NCBI RefSeq assembly: GCF_001704115.1
Contig: NZ_CP016895.1
Location: forward strand, 3,677,099-3,741,098
Direction of reading: 5' to 3'
Length of the DNA: 64,000 bases
Source of the DNA: Acinetobacter larvae
GTDB taxonomy: Bacteria; Pseudomonadota; Gammaproteobacteria; Pseudomonadales; Moraxellaceae
A model generated the notes under the pieces. That model made no database searches. It saw only the letters and a program-made list of their open reading frames with translations, and had not been told where the DNA came from. Position numbers and translations under genes: made by a program. This document shows, piece by piece, positions 47,220 to 56,317 of this stretch; position 1 is the first letter of the stretch, and each line of letters begins with the position of its first letter.

Positions 47220-47747
47220 TTATAAACCAATTTCACCAATAAATGGCAAATGACGGTATTTTTGATCGTAATCTAAGCCATAACCAACAATAAAACGGTC
47301 TTCAACTTCTAAACCTAAAAATCGAACCGGTAAATCGATTTCGCGGCGCGAGGGTTTGCTAATCAACGTACACAATTCAATCGAATTGGGTCCACGGGTT
47401 TGTAAAATTTCTAATACTTTACTGAGCGTACGACCAGAATCGATAATATCTTCAACCACCAATACATCTTTGCCGCGAATTTCTCCATCTAAATCTTTTA
47501 AAATTCGGACATCGCCCGAGGAGGTCGTGCTCTTCCCATAGCTCGACACCGTCATAAAATCCAACTCATGTGGTTTGCTGATTTGACGGCATAAATCTGA
47601 CATAAAAATGACAGATCCGCGTAATAATCCAATTAAAACCAATTCTTTATTACTATTGGCATAGTGGGCATCAATCTGTTGGCCTAGTTGTTTGACCTTG
47701 GCTTGAATTTCTTCAGCTGAAATCATCACTCTCATATCAACAGTCAT
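47220..47747 (-). CDS. hpt: Hypoxanthine phosphoribosyltransferase
   Basis: 175 aa, purine salvage enzyme making IMP (and GMP) from PRPP. The PRPP-binding loop is VLVVEDIIDSGRTL; LIGLLRGSVIFMSDL and DFMTVSSYGKSTTSS are conserved. The C-terminal VGYGLDYDQKYRHLPFIGEI completes the fold. Guanine deaminase follows on the same strand 179 bp downstream, a related purine function. Confidence 0.93.
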   Translation of the reverse strand: MTVDMRVMISAEEIQAKVKQLGQQIDAHYANSNKELVLIGLLRGSVIFMSDLCRQISKPHELDFMTVSSYGKSTTSSGDVRILKDLDGEIRGKDVLVVEDIIDSGRTLSKVLEILQTRGPNSIELCTLISKPSRREIDLPVRFLGLEVEDRFIVGYGLDYDQKYRHLPFIGEIGL

Positions 47748-47925
47748 GGGGAAGGTACCTAAACGTAAAATATCGACTTATAGAAAAATAAAAAAGGCGT
47801 TGACCTGCAACACCTCCATGATGGGCGTATTTTAGAACATATCCCTGTAGGATGCATCCCATTTACACCTTTTTTCAAATAACGCCCAGTTTTGCAAAGC
47901 TTTAATCTTCAAGAATCAGCAGCCA

Positions 47926-49263
47926 TTATGCTGTGGCTGCCTTGTCATAGACTTTTTGCCCTAGCACATAGGTTGCCTGTACATTGCGATCATCCCCCAT
48001 AATCATTAAGGCAAATAAAGCATCCTCAATGCCACGACTGTGCTGTTGTCTGAGCGCTTGTAGGGCTGTAGCCTGAAGATCAAGCACTACAAAATCAGCT
48101 TCTTTGCCCACGGCAAAGTTCCCTAAACAGTGATCTAAATCAAGTGCTTTCGCAGCACCTAAGGTGATGTGATACAGTGCTTCCAGCGCCGATAACTTAT
48201 AGCCTTGTAGCTGTAAAACCTTATACGCTTGATCCAAGCTATGCAGCTGGCTAAAACGCGTACCAGCACCAATATCGGTTCCCACAGCCACTTTGACTTG
48301 ATGCTGCCATGTTTTTTGCAATGGGAATAAACCACTGCCCAAAAACAAATTAGAACTTGGGCAAAAGGCAATGGCTGAATCGGTATCATGTAAACATTGC
48401 CATTCTGCATCTTGTAAATGCACGCAATGGGCAAAGACAGAACGAGAACCCGTTAAGGCATAATGATGATAAACATCTAAATAATTTTTATGCTCTGGAA
48501 ACAGTTCTTTTACCCATTGAATCTCGTTGTGGTTTTCACTTAAATGGGTATGTACATAGACATCTGGATATTCGGCTTTGAGGCGACCTGCAACCTGTAA
48601 TTGTTCAGGGCTAGAGGTTGGGGCAAAACGCGGTGTAATCGCATAAAGATTGCGTCCTTTGCCATGCCATTTTTCAATTAAAGCTTTACTGTCTCGATAA
48701 GCACTTTCGGCGCTATCGCATAACGCTTCGGGCGCATGACGATCCATCATGACTTTACCAGCAATGATACGCATTTGATAGCGTTGTGCGGCACTAAATA
48801 ATGCATCAACTGACTGTGGATGGACACTGGCAAAAACCAGCGCCGTGGTGGTGCCATTTCTAAGTAATTCTTCAATAAAAAATGCGGCAATTTTATCGGC
48901 ATAATCACGATCAGAAAATTTCATTTCTGTCGGAAAAGTATATTGCTCAAGCCATGTTAATAGTTGCTCACCATAAGCACCAACCATTTCTGTTTGCGGA
49001 AAATGAATATGGCTATCTAAGAAGCCAGGAACGATCAGTTGCTCTGGATAATGTTCCACGTGAAATTCTGCGCTAAGCTGTGCTTGCCCATCTTGCCAAG
49101 CACCACACCATTGAATAATGCCGTGCTCAATCAGCAATAAACCATCTTCAAAATAACGAAGGTTCTGTGCAATTTCTGCTGCTTGCTTTACGCTCTGTTG
49201 AATATCGAGTAAACGTCCACGAATGGCAACTTTATCATAAACATTAGATGCAACAGTGCTCAT
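47926..49263 (-). CDS. guaD: Guanine deaminase
   Basis: GuaD, 445 aa, zinc amidohydrolase that converts guanine to xanthine. Metal ligands are in VPGFLDSHIHFPQTEM (HxH), HTHLSEN and SVFAHCVHL, and in VGTDIGAGTRFS. Full length for the family. The start codon is ATG at 49263. Downstream of hpt on the genome but upstream of it in transcription, so both serve guanine/hypoxanthine use. Confidence 0.94.
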   Translation of the reverse strand: MSTVASNVYDKVAIRGRLLDIQQSVKQAAEIAQNLRYFEDGLLLIEHGIIQWCGAWQDGQAQLSAEFHVEHYPEQLIVPGFLDSHIHFPQTEMVGAYGEQLLTWLEQYTFPTEMKFSDRDYADKIAAFFIEELLRNGTTTALVFASVHPQSVDALFSAAQRYQMRIIAGKVMMDRHAPEALCDSAESAYRDSKALIEKWHGKGRNLYAITPRFAPTSSPEQLQVAGRLKAEYPDVYVHTHLSENHNEIQWVKELFPEHKNYLDVYHHYALTGSRSVFAHCVHLQDAEWQCLHDTDSAIAFCPSSNLFLGSGLFPLQKTWQHQVKVAVGTDIGAGTRFSQLHSLDQAYKVLQLQGYKLSALEALYHITLGAAKALDLDHCLGNFAVGKEADFVVLDLQATALQALRQQHSRGIEDALFALMIMGDDRNVQATYVLGQKVYDKAATA

Positions 49264-49615
49264 ACAATTATCTCAAGATCATGGTAGCCATGAGTATAAT
49301 CAAAACTCTTTGCCACGGGTACGTTTAGCACTGTGGAATAGTCGGAAAGACCTCATCATGTTGACCGGCTTCGAACCATATAACCATTGGACAATACAAG
49401 CTTTGGTCGATACAAGCTTTGGTCCATATACCCCTTAGGCAATACAAGCTTTGGACAGCTCAGCATATTAGAGCAAGTTTAAATAAAGAAACTTAGCTTA
49501 AAAGAAACTTGGCTTAAGAGATTCAGATTTAAAGACAGAGAGCAGCACGGTCTACAGCGTTCTAGGTTGCTGCTTTCAGCACAGCAGCCCTGGTCCCTAA
49601 ACCTAGATATCTAAA
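49264..49615. other. Gene-free, repeat-bearing stretch
   Basis: 352 bp with no credible gene. It contains three copies of ATACAAGCTTTGG (49394, 49410, 49442) and a tandem pair AAGAAACTTAGCTTAA / AAGAAACTTGGCTTAA around 49485-49517. These look like decayed short repeats. The guaD promoter should lie at the left edge. Confidence 0.6.
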
Positions 49616-50068
49616 CTATTGTGATGCTGGCAGATGAGAGTTTTTCCACTGTTTTTCAAGCTGTTGTTGCTGTTGCTGACGCTCCCATTGCTGCCATTCC
49701 TCAACATGCTTGGGCTGTGGTGACTCATAACGTGGTTGACCATCAGATTCAGCCAGAGGTACGCTACTGCAAGCGCTTAGTAGTAGGGCAGCACTGCTGA
49801 TACTCAACACTAAACTTCCAAAAAATAAGCGCTCTGCGCTAGATTTAGCCTTAGGTGCTGTTGCTGCTAAAGCTTTGGGCGCTAATTTTTCTGATCCAAT
49901 GCTGCTTGCTGTAGAAGCTTTTAATGTTGTACCCATTGCAACCAGAACAGCTGGTCTAACCAATATGGTTGATAAAAATTTTTTAAAAGTGATTGAAGTT
50001 GGCATACGATCGTATTGCTCATCATGATTATCGTTGCGATAGTCTAAACCGAGCACATCGACATGCAC
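49616..50068 (-). CDS. Small Gln-rich protein with an internal lipobox, function unknown
   Basis: Up to 150 aa, not recognised. Residues near 84-101 form a hydrophobic helix ending LLLSACSS, a good lipoprotein lipobox, but about 80 residues precede it. That is far too long for a signal peptide, and no ATG with a ribosome site lies close to the lipobox. The C-terminus is polar and Gln-rich (EEWQQWERQQQQQQLEKQW). Possible explanations are a non-ATG start near the lipobox, an N-terminal fusion, or decay. Alternative ATG at 50005. Confidence 0.45.
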   Translation of the reverse strand: MHVDVLGLDYRNDNHDEQYDRMPTSITFKKFLSTILVRPAVLVAMGTTLKASTASSIGSEKLAPKALAATAPKAKSSAERLFFGSLVLSISSAALLLSACSSVPLAESDGQPRYESPQPKHVEEWQQWERQQQQQQLEKQWKNSHLPASQ

Positions 50069-50236
50069 TGTTGCTTTATTGAAATAACAGAATTGGAATC
50101 ACAAAGTTGCAATAGCAACATGCAATCACAGAATCGACATAACATCGCTAGAATTATACAAGCACCAGAGCGCACGCTAAGCTAGGCTAGAAGCACGCTC
50201 TAAACGACGGATGGTATTATAATAGCTCTCTTCTCT

Positions 50237-51436
50237 TCATGATGGCTCACAGCGTTGATACTTTCCTAAACGTTGATAACCTAGACATACCGCCAATATC
50301 ACCAATATCCCAGCCACAACGGCAACCCTAAAACCAACATCAATCCCCATAGCATCCACCACTTGCCCAGTAATCGCAGCGCCAAGTGCAACACCAATAC
50401 TCAATGCTGCCAACAACCAAGTCATTCCTTCTGTTAAACGAGATGCTGGTACCATGCGTTCAATCAACGTCATCGCAATAATCATGGTCGGTGCAAAAAA
50501 TATCCCCGCGACAAAGACCATAAGCAACAAAGCTACAATACTATTTGCCCAGAGCAAGGGCAGGGTTGTTATCGCTGTAGCAATTCCACCGCATAACAAT
50601 AGACGGTGCAAAGGCATCCTAAGGTTCGTTGCACCAAATATTAATCCAGCCACACAGGAACTCAGTGCATAAGCAGACAAGACCCAACTGGCAGCAGCAG
50701 TCTGTTGCAGACTTTCTGCAAATGCCACGCTCATAATATCAATGGTACCCACAATAACGCCCATTGCGAGCATTAATAAAGCCAGTAATAACACATCCAC
50801 TTGCCTAATGATGGCCGTCGTGTGTTGTGCCTGTTGGGCAGAATCAATTTTGGGTTCCGTATTTCGTTGCAATGCTAGAAAAATAATACCCGATATTAAA
50901 AAGATAGCCGCCAACAATGGACCAGCCTGCACAAACCAAGCCACAGATAATCCAACAGCAAGCGGTGGACCCACAATAAAACTTAACTCATCCAGAACAG
51001 ATTCTAAAGAATAAGCCGTTGCTAATTCAGGTTGCCCACGATAAATCTGTGTCCAACGTGCACGCAACATTGCAGATAAACTAGGCATACAGCCAGTAAA
51101 AATTGCCCCCACAAATAATAGCCATTGTCCCAACTGCCAATAAGAACACAGTAAGATCAAACTCGTGCCAAACACACTGAGTAGGGCACTGATCATCAAT
51201 ATACGATACTGCCCATAGCGATCGACAAGTCGTGAGATTTGTGGTGAGAGTAGGGCATAAGCCAAAACAAAAGTTGCCGAGACCGCACCTGCCAAAGCAT
51301 AACGACCATATTGTTGCGACAACATGGTAATCATCGCAATCCCTGTCATGGGCAATGCCATACGCGCAAGTAATCCGGCTAAAGTAAAGCCTAAGGTACC
51401 TTTTACGGAAAATAATGCTGTATAACGATGCAACAT
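50237..51436 (-). CDS. MFS transporter, probable drug exporter
   Basis: Major facilitator protein, 399 aa from the ATG at 51436 (GAGGTG 5 nt upstream); a TTG four codons earlier is possible. Twelve hydrophobic segments; SRLVDRYGQYRILM is the loop 2-3 MFS motif. Substrate unknown. It is divergent from a TetR gene across a short gap with two 19-bp palindromes, the arrangement of a repressor-controlled exporter. Confidence 0.88.
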   Translation of the reverse strand: MLHRYTALFSVKGTLGFTLAGLLARMALPMTGIAMITMLSQQYGRYALAGAVSATFVLAYALLSPQISRLVDRYGQYRILMISALLSVFGTSLILLCSYWQLGQWLLFVGAIFTGCMPSLSAMLRARWTQIYRGQPELATAYSLESVLDELSFIVGPPLAVGLSVAWFVQAGPLLAAIFLISGIIFLALQRNTEPKIDSAQQAQHTTAIIRQVDVLLLALLMLAMGVIVGTIDIMSVAFAESLQQTAAASWVLSAYALSSCVAGLIFGATNLRMPLHRLLLCGGIATAITTLPLLWANSIVALLLMVFVAGIFFAPTMIIAMTLIERMVPASRLTEGMTWLLAALSIGVALGAAITGQVVDAMGIDVGFRVAVVAGILVILAVCLGYQRLGKYQRCEPS

Positions 51437-51478
51437 GGCACACCTCAAGCTTGTGGTTTATAACTGCTCTCGTCATAA

Positions 51479-51497
51479 TACATACGAAGCGTATGTA
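51479..51497. promoter_or_regulatory. TetR-type operator 1
   Basis: TACATACGAAGCGTATGTA: 8-bp arms around a 3-bp centre, in the gap between the MFS and TetR genes. Centred at 51488. Confidence 0.8.
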
Positions 51498-51509
51498 TAA
51501 AATCATATA

Positions 51510-51528
51510 TACATACGCTTCGTATGTA
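51510..51528. promoter_or_regulatory. TetR-type operator 2
   Basis: TACATACGCTTCGTATGTA, the exact reverse complement of operator 1, centred 31 bp away (about three helical turns). Two operators of this kind suit control of both divergent promoters. Confidence 0.8.
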
Positions 51529-51597
51529 AATAGCTAAATGCATAGATCCGAACATTGCTCAGACATCATAGGACAGTAAGAATAGGACAGTTAGATT

Positions 51598-52212
51598 ATG
51601 GCGCGTCGTACACAGGCTGATATGCAAAAAACTCGTGTCACCTTATTACAAACTGCACGTAAAGTTTTTACAGCACATGGATTTAATGCTACATCTATGG
51701 ATGATTTAACCGCACAAGCGGGCTTAACCCGTGGTGCGCTATATCATCATTTTGGTGATAAAAAAAGCTTATTTCAGGCAGTAATTATCGAAATAGATCA
51801 AGAAATGGATCAACGATTACAGCAGATTACTGCGCAACATACTGATCCATGGCAAGGCTTTTTACAGCGTTGTATTCATTTTTTAGAAATGGCATTAGAA
51901 CCTGAAATACAACGCTTAATCTTAGAAGATGCGCGGGCGGTATTGGGTCAACAAAGCTTAGATGCCCAGCAATACTGCATAAGTTCGATTGAAAATATAC
52001 TGACAACACTCATGAAGCAACAGATCATCAAACACATGGACTGTACAGCATTGGCACGTTTCATCCATGGCAGTCTCAATGAGGCTGCATTTTGGATTGC
52101 GCAAAGCCAAGATGGTCAGCAGACGCTAGCACAAAGTATCGACGTTCTAACACAGTTACTCATCGGATTACGTCTCGACCAAACAGCATCTGCTTCCAGA
52201 GCATCTAAATAA
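51598..52212 (+). CDS. TetR-family repressor
   Basis: 204 aa with an N-terminal HTH (ARKVFTAHGFNATSMDDLTA, then QAGLTRGALYHHFGDKKSLF), a textbook TetR DNA-binding domain. The C-terminal domain is the generic ligand-binding bundle. It most likely represses the divergent MFS gene and itself through the paired palindromes at 51479-51528; that link is inferred from position. Confidence 0.92.
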   Translation: MARRTQADMQKTRVTLLQTARKVFTAHGFNATSMDDLTAQAGLTRGALYHHFGDKKSLFQAVIIEIDQEMDQRLQQITAQHTDPWQGFLQRCIHFLEMALEPEIQRLILEDARAVLGQQSLDAQQYCISSIENILTTLMKQQIIKHMDCTALARFIHGSLNEAAFWIAQSQDGQQTLAQSIDVLTQLLIGLRLDQTASASRASK

Positions 52213-52218
52213 GCCGAA

Positions 52219-52965
52219 TCAAAGCCCCAACTGTTGCCAAATATTTTGAATTTCAGTGGCAGAGTAAGCTCCCATCACGACATGACCATCGGCAAAAATG
52301 ATCGCAGGCGTACCCTGTATGGCGAGGCGTTTGCCTAAGGCTAAATTACGTGCAACTGGGTTAGGGCAATCGGCAGAAGCTGTCGGAATCACGCCCTTAG
52401 CAATGAGTTGCTGCCAAGCATACTGACGATTGGGAGAACACCACACTTGCTGGCTCGGTATAACGGATTGATGTTTTATTGGATATAAAAAAGTATAGAT
52501 GGTGACATCTTTCAGCTGAGATAAATTATTATCTAAGGTTTTACAATATGGGCAGTTCGGGTCAGAAAACACGATGAGCTGATGACGACCATTGCCACGG
52601 ACGGTTTTAAGAGCATCAGACAAATCCAAACTTTTTACATCTATCTTTACTGCTGACATCTGGGTATTCGAACCAGCGCGGGTGCTTGCAACTAAGTCTT
52701 TGCTTAGATTACGCTGATCTTGCAAACGAATCATGGAACCCACCAAAATATGTTGCGCCTCTTCATCTAAGTAGATCACTTGCTGATCTAAAATACCGCT
52801 ATATAGACCTTTGACTGGCGTGGTTTTTAAATCAGTGATTTTTACATTGGGATAGTTCTGCGTGAGTTTATGCTGAACACTGTCCACATCAGCATGCAGC
52901 ATCATACTACTCGCCAATAACAAACTCGCAAATACCCCTTTGGCAACCATTGCTATTTTTGTCAT
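52219..52965 (-). CDS. dsbC: Thiol:disulfide interchange protein DsbC
   Basis: Periplasmic disulfide isomerase, 248 aa. It has a signal peptide (MVAKGVFASLLLASSMMLHA), an N-terminal dimerisation domain, and a thioredoxin domain with the active CPYC at Cys138/Cys141 (FSDPNCPYCKTL). A second pair Cys176/Cys200 corresponds to the structural disulfide of DsbC. GTPAII holds the cis-proline. It should reshuffle wrong disulfides with DsbD as reductant. Confidence 0.92.
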   Translation of the reverse strand: MTKIAMVAKGVFASLLLASSMMLHADVDSVQHKLTQNYPNVKITDLKTTPVKGLYSGILDQQVIYLDEEAQHILVGSMIRLQDQRNLSKDLVASTRAGSNTQMSAVKIDVKSLDLSDALKTVRGNGRHQLIVFSDPNCPYCKTLDNNLSQLKDVTIYTFLYPIKHQSVIPSQQVWCSPNRQYAWQQLIAKGVIPTASADCPNPVARNLALGKRLAIQGTPAIIFADGHVVMGAYSATEIQNIWQQLGL

Positions 52966-53230
52966 TCCAACTTAATCCCCAATATAGAAGAATTGCATTG
53001 TAAATGACATCCATAGCAAAGAGATAGCAAGCAAGCATCGACTTTGTATCAGCCCTGTATCCACCTACAAATCATAAGAAACACGTAGAAACCTATAAAA
53101 AAACACAGTAAAGCACCAATCTTGGCAACTGCCTGAAGCCTATTTTGAGTATAACTTCACGTGGAACCGCTCAGATCAGACCTAGAAATTTAACAAGATC
53201 TATGTGGCGACTAAATGAGTGCTAATGATT

Positions 53231-54283
53231 TTACTCAGTTCGAAACTGCGGTTCGATATTTACATGTGCAAGCTCTGGATAATGCTGTAATAGATGCTGA
53301 ATTTGATGAAAATCCTGCAAGGAAATTCCACTAATACGCAGCATACAAGAAAACTGTGCTTGACCAATTTTCCATAGATGCAAATCTTCTATCTGTAAAC
53401 CAGTAGAAAACGCTTGTAAATCATGTCGAATACGTTGTACTAAAGGATGATCCATCTCGGCATCAACCAAGACTTTGCTGCACTGGATGATCAGCTGTAT
53501 TGACCATCTCAAGACTAGAATTGCTCCAACAATGCCCAATAATGGGTCTAAAAACTGCCAACCAAAGTACAAACCCAACGTTAGACCAATAATAGCCAAG
53601 ACTGAGGTTAAAGCATCTGCCACCACATGCATAAACGCAGAATGGCGATTTAAATCATGCTCTGGGTGTTGGTGTTGGTGTTGGTGTTGGTGTTGGTGTT
53701 GGTGTTGGTGTTGGTGTTGGTGTTGGTGTTGGTGTTGGTGTTCATGATGATGCACACTTGAATCATGCAATAACCATGCGCAAATTAAATTCACAATCAA
53801 GCCCAGTACTGCAATCACAATTGCTTGTTGATATTGAATTTCTGCTGGGAAGCATAGACGTTCTACCGATTGATAGAACATCAGCACCGCAACCATAAAC
53901 AATAAAATCGCGCTACTAAAACCTGCTAAAACTTCTATTTTCCACGTCCCAAAGCAAAAACGTGGATCATGAGCATATTTTGCCGCAACAAAATACGCGC
54001 AATAAGCGAGCCCTAAGGCAATCAAATGTGAACTCATATGCCAGCCATCAGCCAACAAAGCCATTGAATGTAAATACCAACCACCAATAATTTCCAATAA
54101 CATCATGACGGCGGTAAAGACAGCTGCATAAAACAATTTCTTTTGTAGTAATGGATTATGTTGCTGCCCTAATGCTGCAACGTCTGTACATATCGCGCTT
54201 ATTGCGGGTCGATCAGCGTGTGCAACGTTTTGATCGTCACGAATGGCTTGTTTATCATCATGCAGAGTCATTTTATTCCCCAT
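53231..54283 (-). CDS. DmeF-like cation diffusion facilitator with a (His-Gln)n tract
   Basis: CDF metal exporter, 350 aa from the ATG at 54283; an ATG at 54271 with GGGGA upstream, or a GTG at 54295, are alternatives. Six transmembrane segments; HSMALLADGWHMSSHLIALG carries the first metal site and HVVADALTSVLAIIGL the second (HxxxD). A cytoplasmic loop holds about 13 His-Gln dipeptides followed by HPEHD. ALLADGWHM resembles DmeF (Co/Ni). The divergent RcnR/CsoR-type gene supports Ni/Co as substrates. Confidence 0.88.
   Translation of the reverse strand: MGNKMTLHDDKQAIRDDQNVAHADRPAISAICTDVAALGQQHNPLLQKKLFYAAVFTAVMMLLEIIGGWYLHSMALLADGWHMSSHLIALGLAYCAYFVAAKYAHDPRFCFGTWKIEVLAGFSSAILLFMVAVLMFYQSVERLCFPAEIQYQQAIVIAVLGLIVNLICAWLLHDSSVHHHEHQHQHQHQHQHQHQHQHQHQHQHQHPEHDLNRHSAFMHVVADALTSVLAIIGLTLGLYFGWQFLDPLLGIVGAILVLRWSIQLIIQCSKVLVDAEMDHPLVQRIRHDLQAFSTGLQIEDLHLWKIGQAQFSCMLRISGISLQDFHQIQHLLQHYPELAHVNIEPQFRTE
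53665..53742. repeat. Hexanucleotide tandem repeat (GGTGTT)13
   Basis: Thirteen perfect copies of GGTGTT, read on the minus strand as CACCAA and coding for His-Gln. Copy-number changes would keep the frame and only lengthen or shorten the metal-binding loop. Confidence 0.95.
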
Positions 54284-54286
54284 AAA

Positions 54287-54302
54287 TACCCCCACCCAGT
54301 AT
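54287..54302. promoter_or_regulatory. Putative RcnR-type operator
   Basis: TACCCCCACCCAGTAT; its complement ATACTGGGTGGGGGTA shows the TACT/G-tract pattern of RcnR/DmeR operators. It lies directly upstream of the exporter ATG. Confidence 0.6.
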
Positions 54303-54318
54303 AGAATTGTTTTTTTAA

Positions 54319-54339
54319 ATATACTATACCAGAGTATAT
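54319..54339. promoter_or_regulatory. Palindrome between exporter and repressor genes
   Basis: ATATACT-ATACCAG-AGTATAT, 7-bp arms. It may be a second operator or simply part of overlapping -10 elements for the divergent promoters. Confidence 0.4.
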
Positions 54340-54356
54340 ATTTTAGGAATTCAGCT

Positions 54357-54623
54357 ATGAGCCACCTTCATCAAAATAAAAAAGTCTTAAACCGTGTACG
54401 TCGTCTAAAAGGGCAGTTACAAGCAGTAGAAAATAGCATGCAGCAAGCGGATAACTCTTGTATCTCGGTACTACAACAAGTTGCAGCCATTAAAGGTGCA
54501 ATCAACGGCTTGATGAATGAATTGATTGAAGCGCATTTACGTGAACATGTATTACCGACAGAAGCAGCAATTGATGAAGAAGAATTGCAGCAGTTTATTA
54601 AATTGCTGAAACGTTATGCTTAA
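54357..54623 (+). CDS. RcnR/CsoR-family metal-sensing repressor
   Basis: 88 aa from the ATG at 54357 (AGGA upstream). All-helical metal-sensing repressor: HLHQNKKVLNRVRRLKGQLQ near the N-terminus, Cys in ADNSCISVLQQVAAIKGAIN, then LIEAHLREHVL. These His and Cys residues fit the His/Cys metal ligands of the RcnR/DmeR branch (Ni/Co) more than CsoR (Cu). It is divergent from the CDF exporter and most likely represses it until metal is present. Confidence 0.88.
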   Translation: MSHLHQNKKVLNRVRRLKGQLQAVENSMQQADNSCISVLQQVAAIKGAINGLMNELIEAHLREHVLPTEAAIDEEELQQFIKLLKRYA

Positions 54624-54758
54624 ACAGACAAAATAATATAAATCAATTGACCTTTAAGCGTTTAAATCTTAGGCTTTTAAGCTCCTTCCAACCGTATCAG
54701 CGCGGCTATTGCTGAAGCGAGCACTTGGATTGAAAAATTGAGCAATGTCAGAGCAGCT

Positions 54759-55940
54759 ATGAAATATACATTGTGGCAACCTTTTTTATTGATTAGCCTT
54801 GCGCTGTGTATCGGAACAATGGGGACTGCATTGCCTAGCCCCTTATATCCGCTCTACCAACAGCTTTGGCAGTTACAACCTAGCCATATTAGTTACATCT
54901 TCGTGGCATATATGTTTGGTTGTTTAGCCACACTGCTCTTTTTAGGGCGCAGTAGTAATAGTTTTGGTTTTGTCCGCAGCATTCAAATCGGTTTAGCTTT
55001 TGTTATTTTAGGACTGCTTCTTTCAGTACTGGCAGAGAATGCCTACCAACTGGCATTTGGGCGTTTCTTAATCGGCATCGCTTCTGGGCTGATTAGTACC
55101 TCTGCCATGTTAGGGTTAATTTATACCATTCCTCCCGAACACCAAACCTCCGCGCCACAACTCAGCTCAATCATTACTGTGGCTGGTTTTGGTATAGGAC
55201 CGCTCTTTGGTGGCAGTATTGCACAATTTTCCGCGCATCCACTCATTAGCCCCTATATTCCCATCATTGTTGCGGCAATCTTTAGTTTTTTTAGCTTATT
55301 TCTAGTTAAACAACAAAGTTTTTATCGACAAAACTTTTCTATGGCACCGCATCTGGAGCTACCATCGCACAATACGCATCGTACTTTCTATATTGCAAGT
55401 TTTGCTGCATTTTGTGCATTTAGTTGTTTTAGCCTTTTTGCTTCTCTGGCACCATCCTTTATACGCGATATTATTCCTTGGCATGGTCCATTGGTCAGTG
55501 GTGCGACCATTACCAGTATTTTAATGATTTCACTGTGCATCCAGATTATAGCCAAACGCTTAGCTGCAAGAAGCTGTCTACAACGTGGTTTTTTGATGCT
55601 GATCTGTAGCTGTGCCATTCTACTCTGTAGTATTTTACTGCAACAAAGCTGGCTGTTTTTTGTCAGTGTGATATGTGCTGGTATCGGGCATGGTTTGAGT
55701 TTGATGGGTGCCTTTGCCACCATTCACCGCATTACCCAAAGCAACAATCGTTCAGCCGTGATGGCGACTTATTTATTCATTGCCTATTGGGGGACTATCC
55801 TCCCCATTATGGCGGTTGGCTATTTGGCTGATCTATGGGGTTTTCAGGCGGGCATTATTTTCTTTTGCATATTCACCAGTTTGATCTGTACCGTATGCCT
55901 TTGGCAGCAAAGCCTTGAGTACAATACCACGTCAAAATAG
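54759..55940 (+). CDS. MFS transporter
   Basis: 393 aa from the ATG at 54759; a TTG seven codons earlier is possible. Twelve hydrophobic segments, with SNSFGFVRSIQIGL in the loop 2-3 motif position and FGRFLIGIASGLISTSAMLG matching motif C-like Gly-rich helix packing. Substrate unknown. It follows the metal repressor gene by 135 bp on the same strand but need not be related to it. Confidence 0.85.
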   Translation: MKYTLWQPFLLISLALCIGTMGTALPSPLYPLYQQLWQLQPSHISYIFVAYMFGCLATLLFLGRSSNSFGFVRSIQIGLAFVILGLLLSVLAENAYQLAFGRFLIGIASGLISTSAMLGLIYTIPPEHQTSAPQLSSIITVAGFGIGPLFGGSIAQFSAHPLISPYIPIIVAAIFSFFSLFLVKQQSFYRQNFSMAPHLELPSHNTHRTFYIASFAAFCAFSCFSLFASLAPSFIRDIIPWHGPLVSGATITSILMISLCIQIIAKRLAARSCLQRGFLMLICSCAILLCSILLQQSWLFFVSVICAGIGHGLSLMGAFATIHRITQSNNRSAVMATYLFIAYWGTILPIMAVGYLADLWGFQAGIIFFCIFTSLICTVCLWQQSLEYNTTSK

Positions 55941-56234
55941 CAAAATATATTAAACCACACCTATTCACACTTATTTTCTTTTTCTGCACATCGCGTCTAG
56001 TGCAGCGTTCTATCTATATTTTTCTCAGTTTTTAAGCAGTACTTTTACAAAGCTAAAATAAGATTTTGAGCAATTCTTTAGCGCGATATTTTTTCCATAT
56101 TTTATTCACAATATTTGTGTTTTGCTCAAGCGCTAAGCCTTGTTCTGGCTTAGTTATAACACCCAAAAACATAATAAAAATTATTATTTTTCAAATTATT
56201 AAATTTATCATTTTTCAAAATACAAATTAAAATA
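55941..56234. other. Intergenic stretch before the large TonB receptor
   Basis: Part of a 377-bp gap. CTAAGCC (56133-56139) and GGCTTAG (56147-56153) form a short stem without a T-run. The remainder is strongly AT-rich and probably contains the receptor promoter; I see no gene. Confidence 0.5.
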
Positions 56235-56251
56235 TTAATGATAATTATTTA
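56235..56251 (+). promoter_or_regulatory. Putative Fur box upstream of the large TonB receptor
   Basis: TTAATGATAATTATTTA matches the Fur consensus core (TAATGATAATCATTA) closely. It lies 67 bp before the receptor start, within an AT-rich promoter-like region. Confidence 0.65.
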
Positions 56252-56317
56252 CATTAATGATTAATAATGTATGCTTTGTGACTATTTGTAATAATGGCGC
56301 AATAGGAAATTTTAGAT

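Noticed and set aside
53665..53742. Tandem repeat as a CRISPR array
   Set aside because: Uninterrupted 6-bp units with no spacers, inside a coding region.
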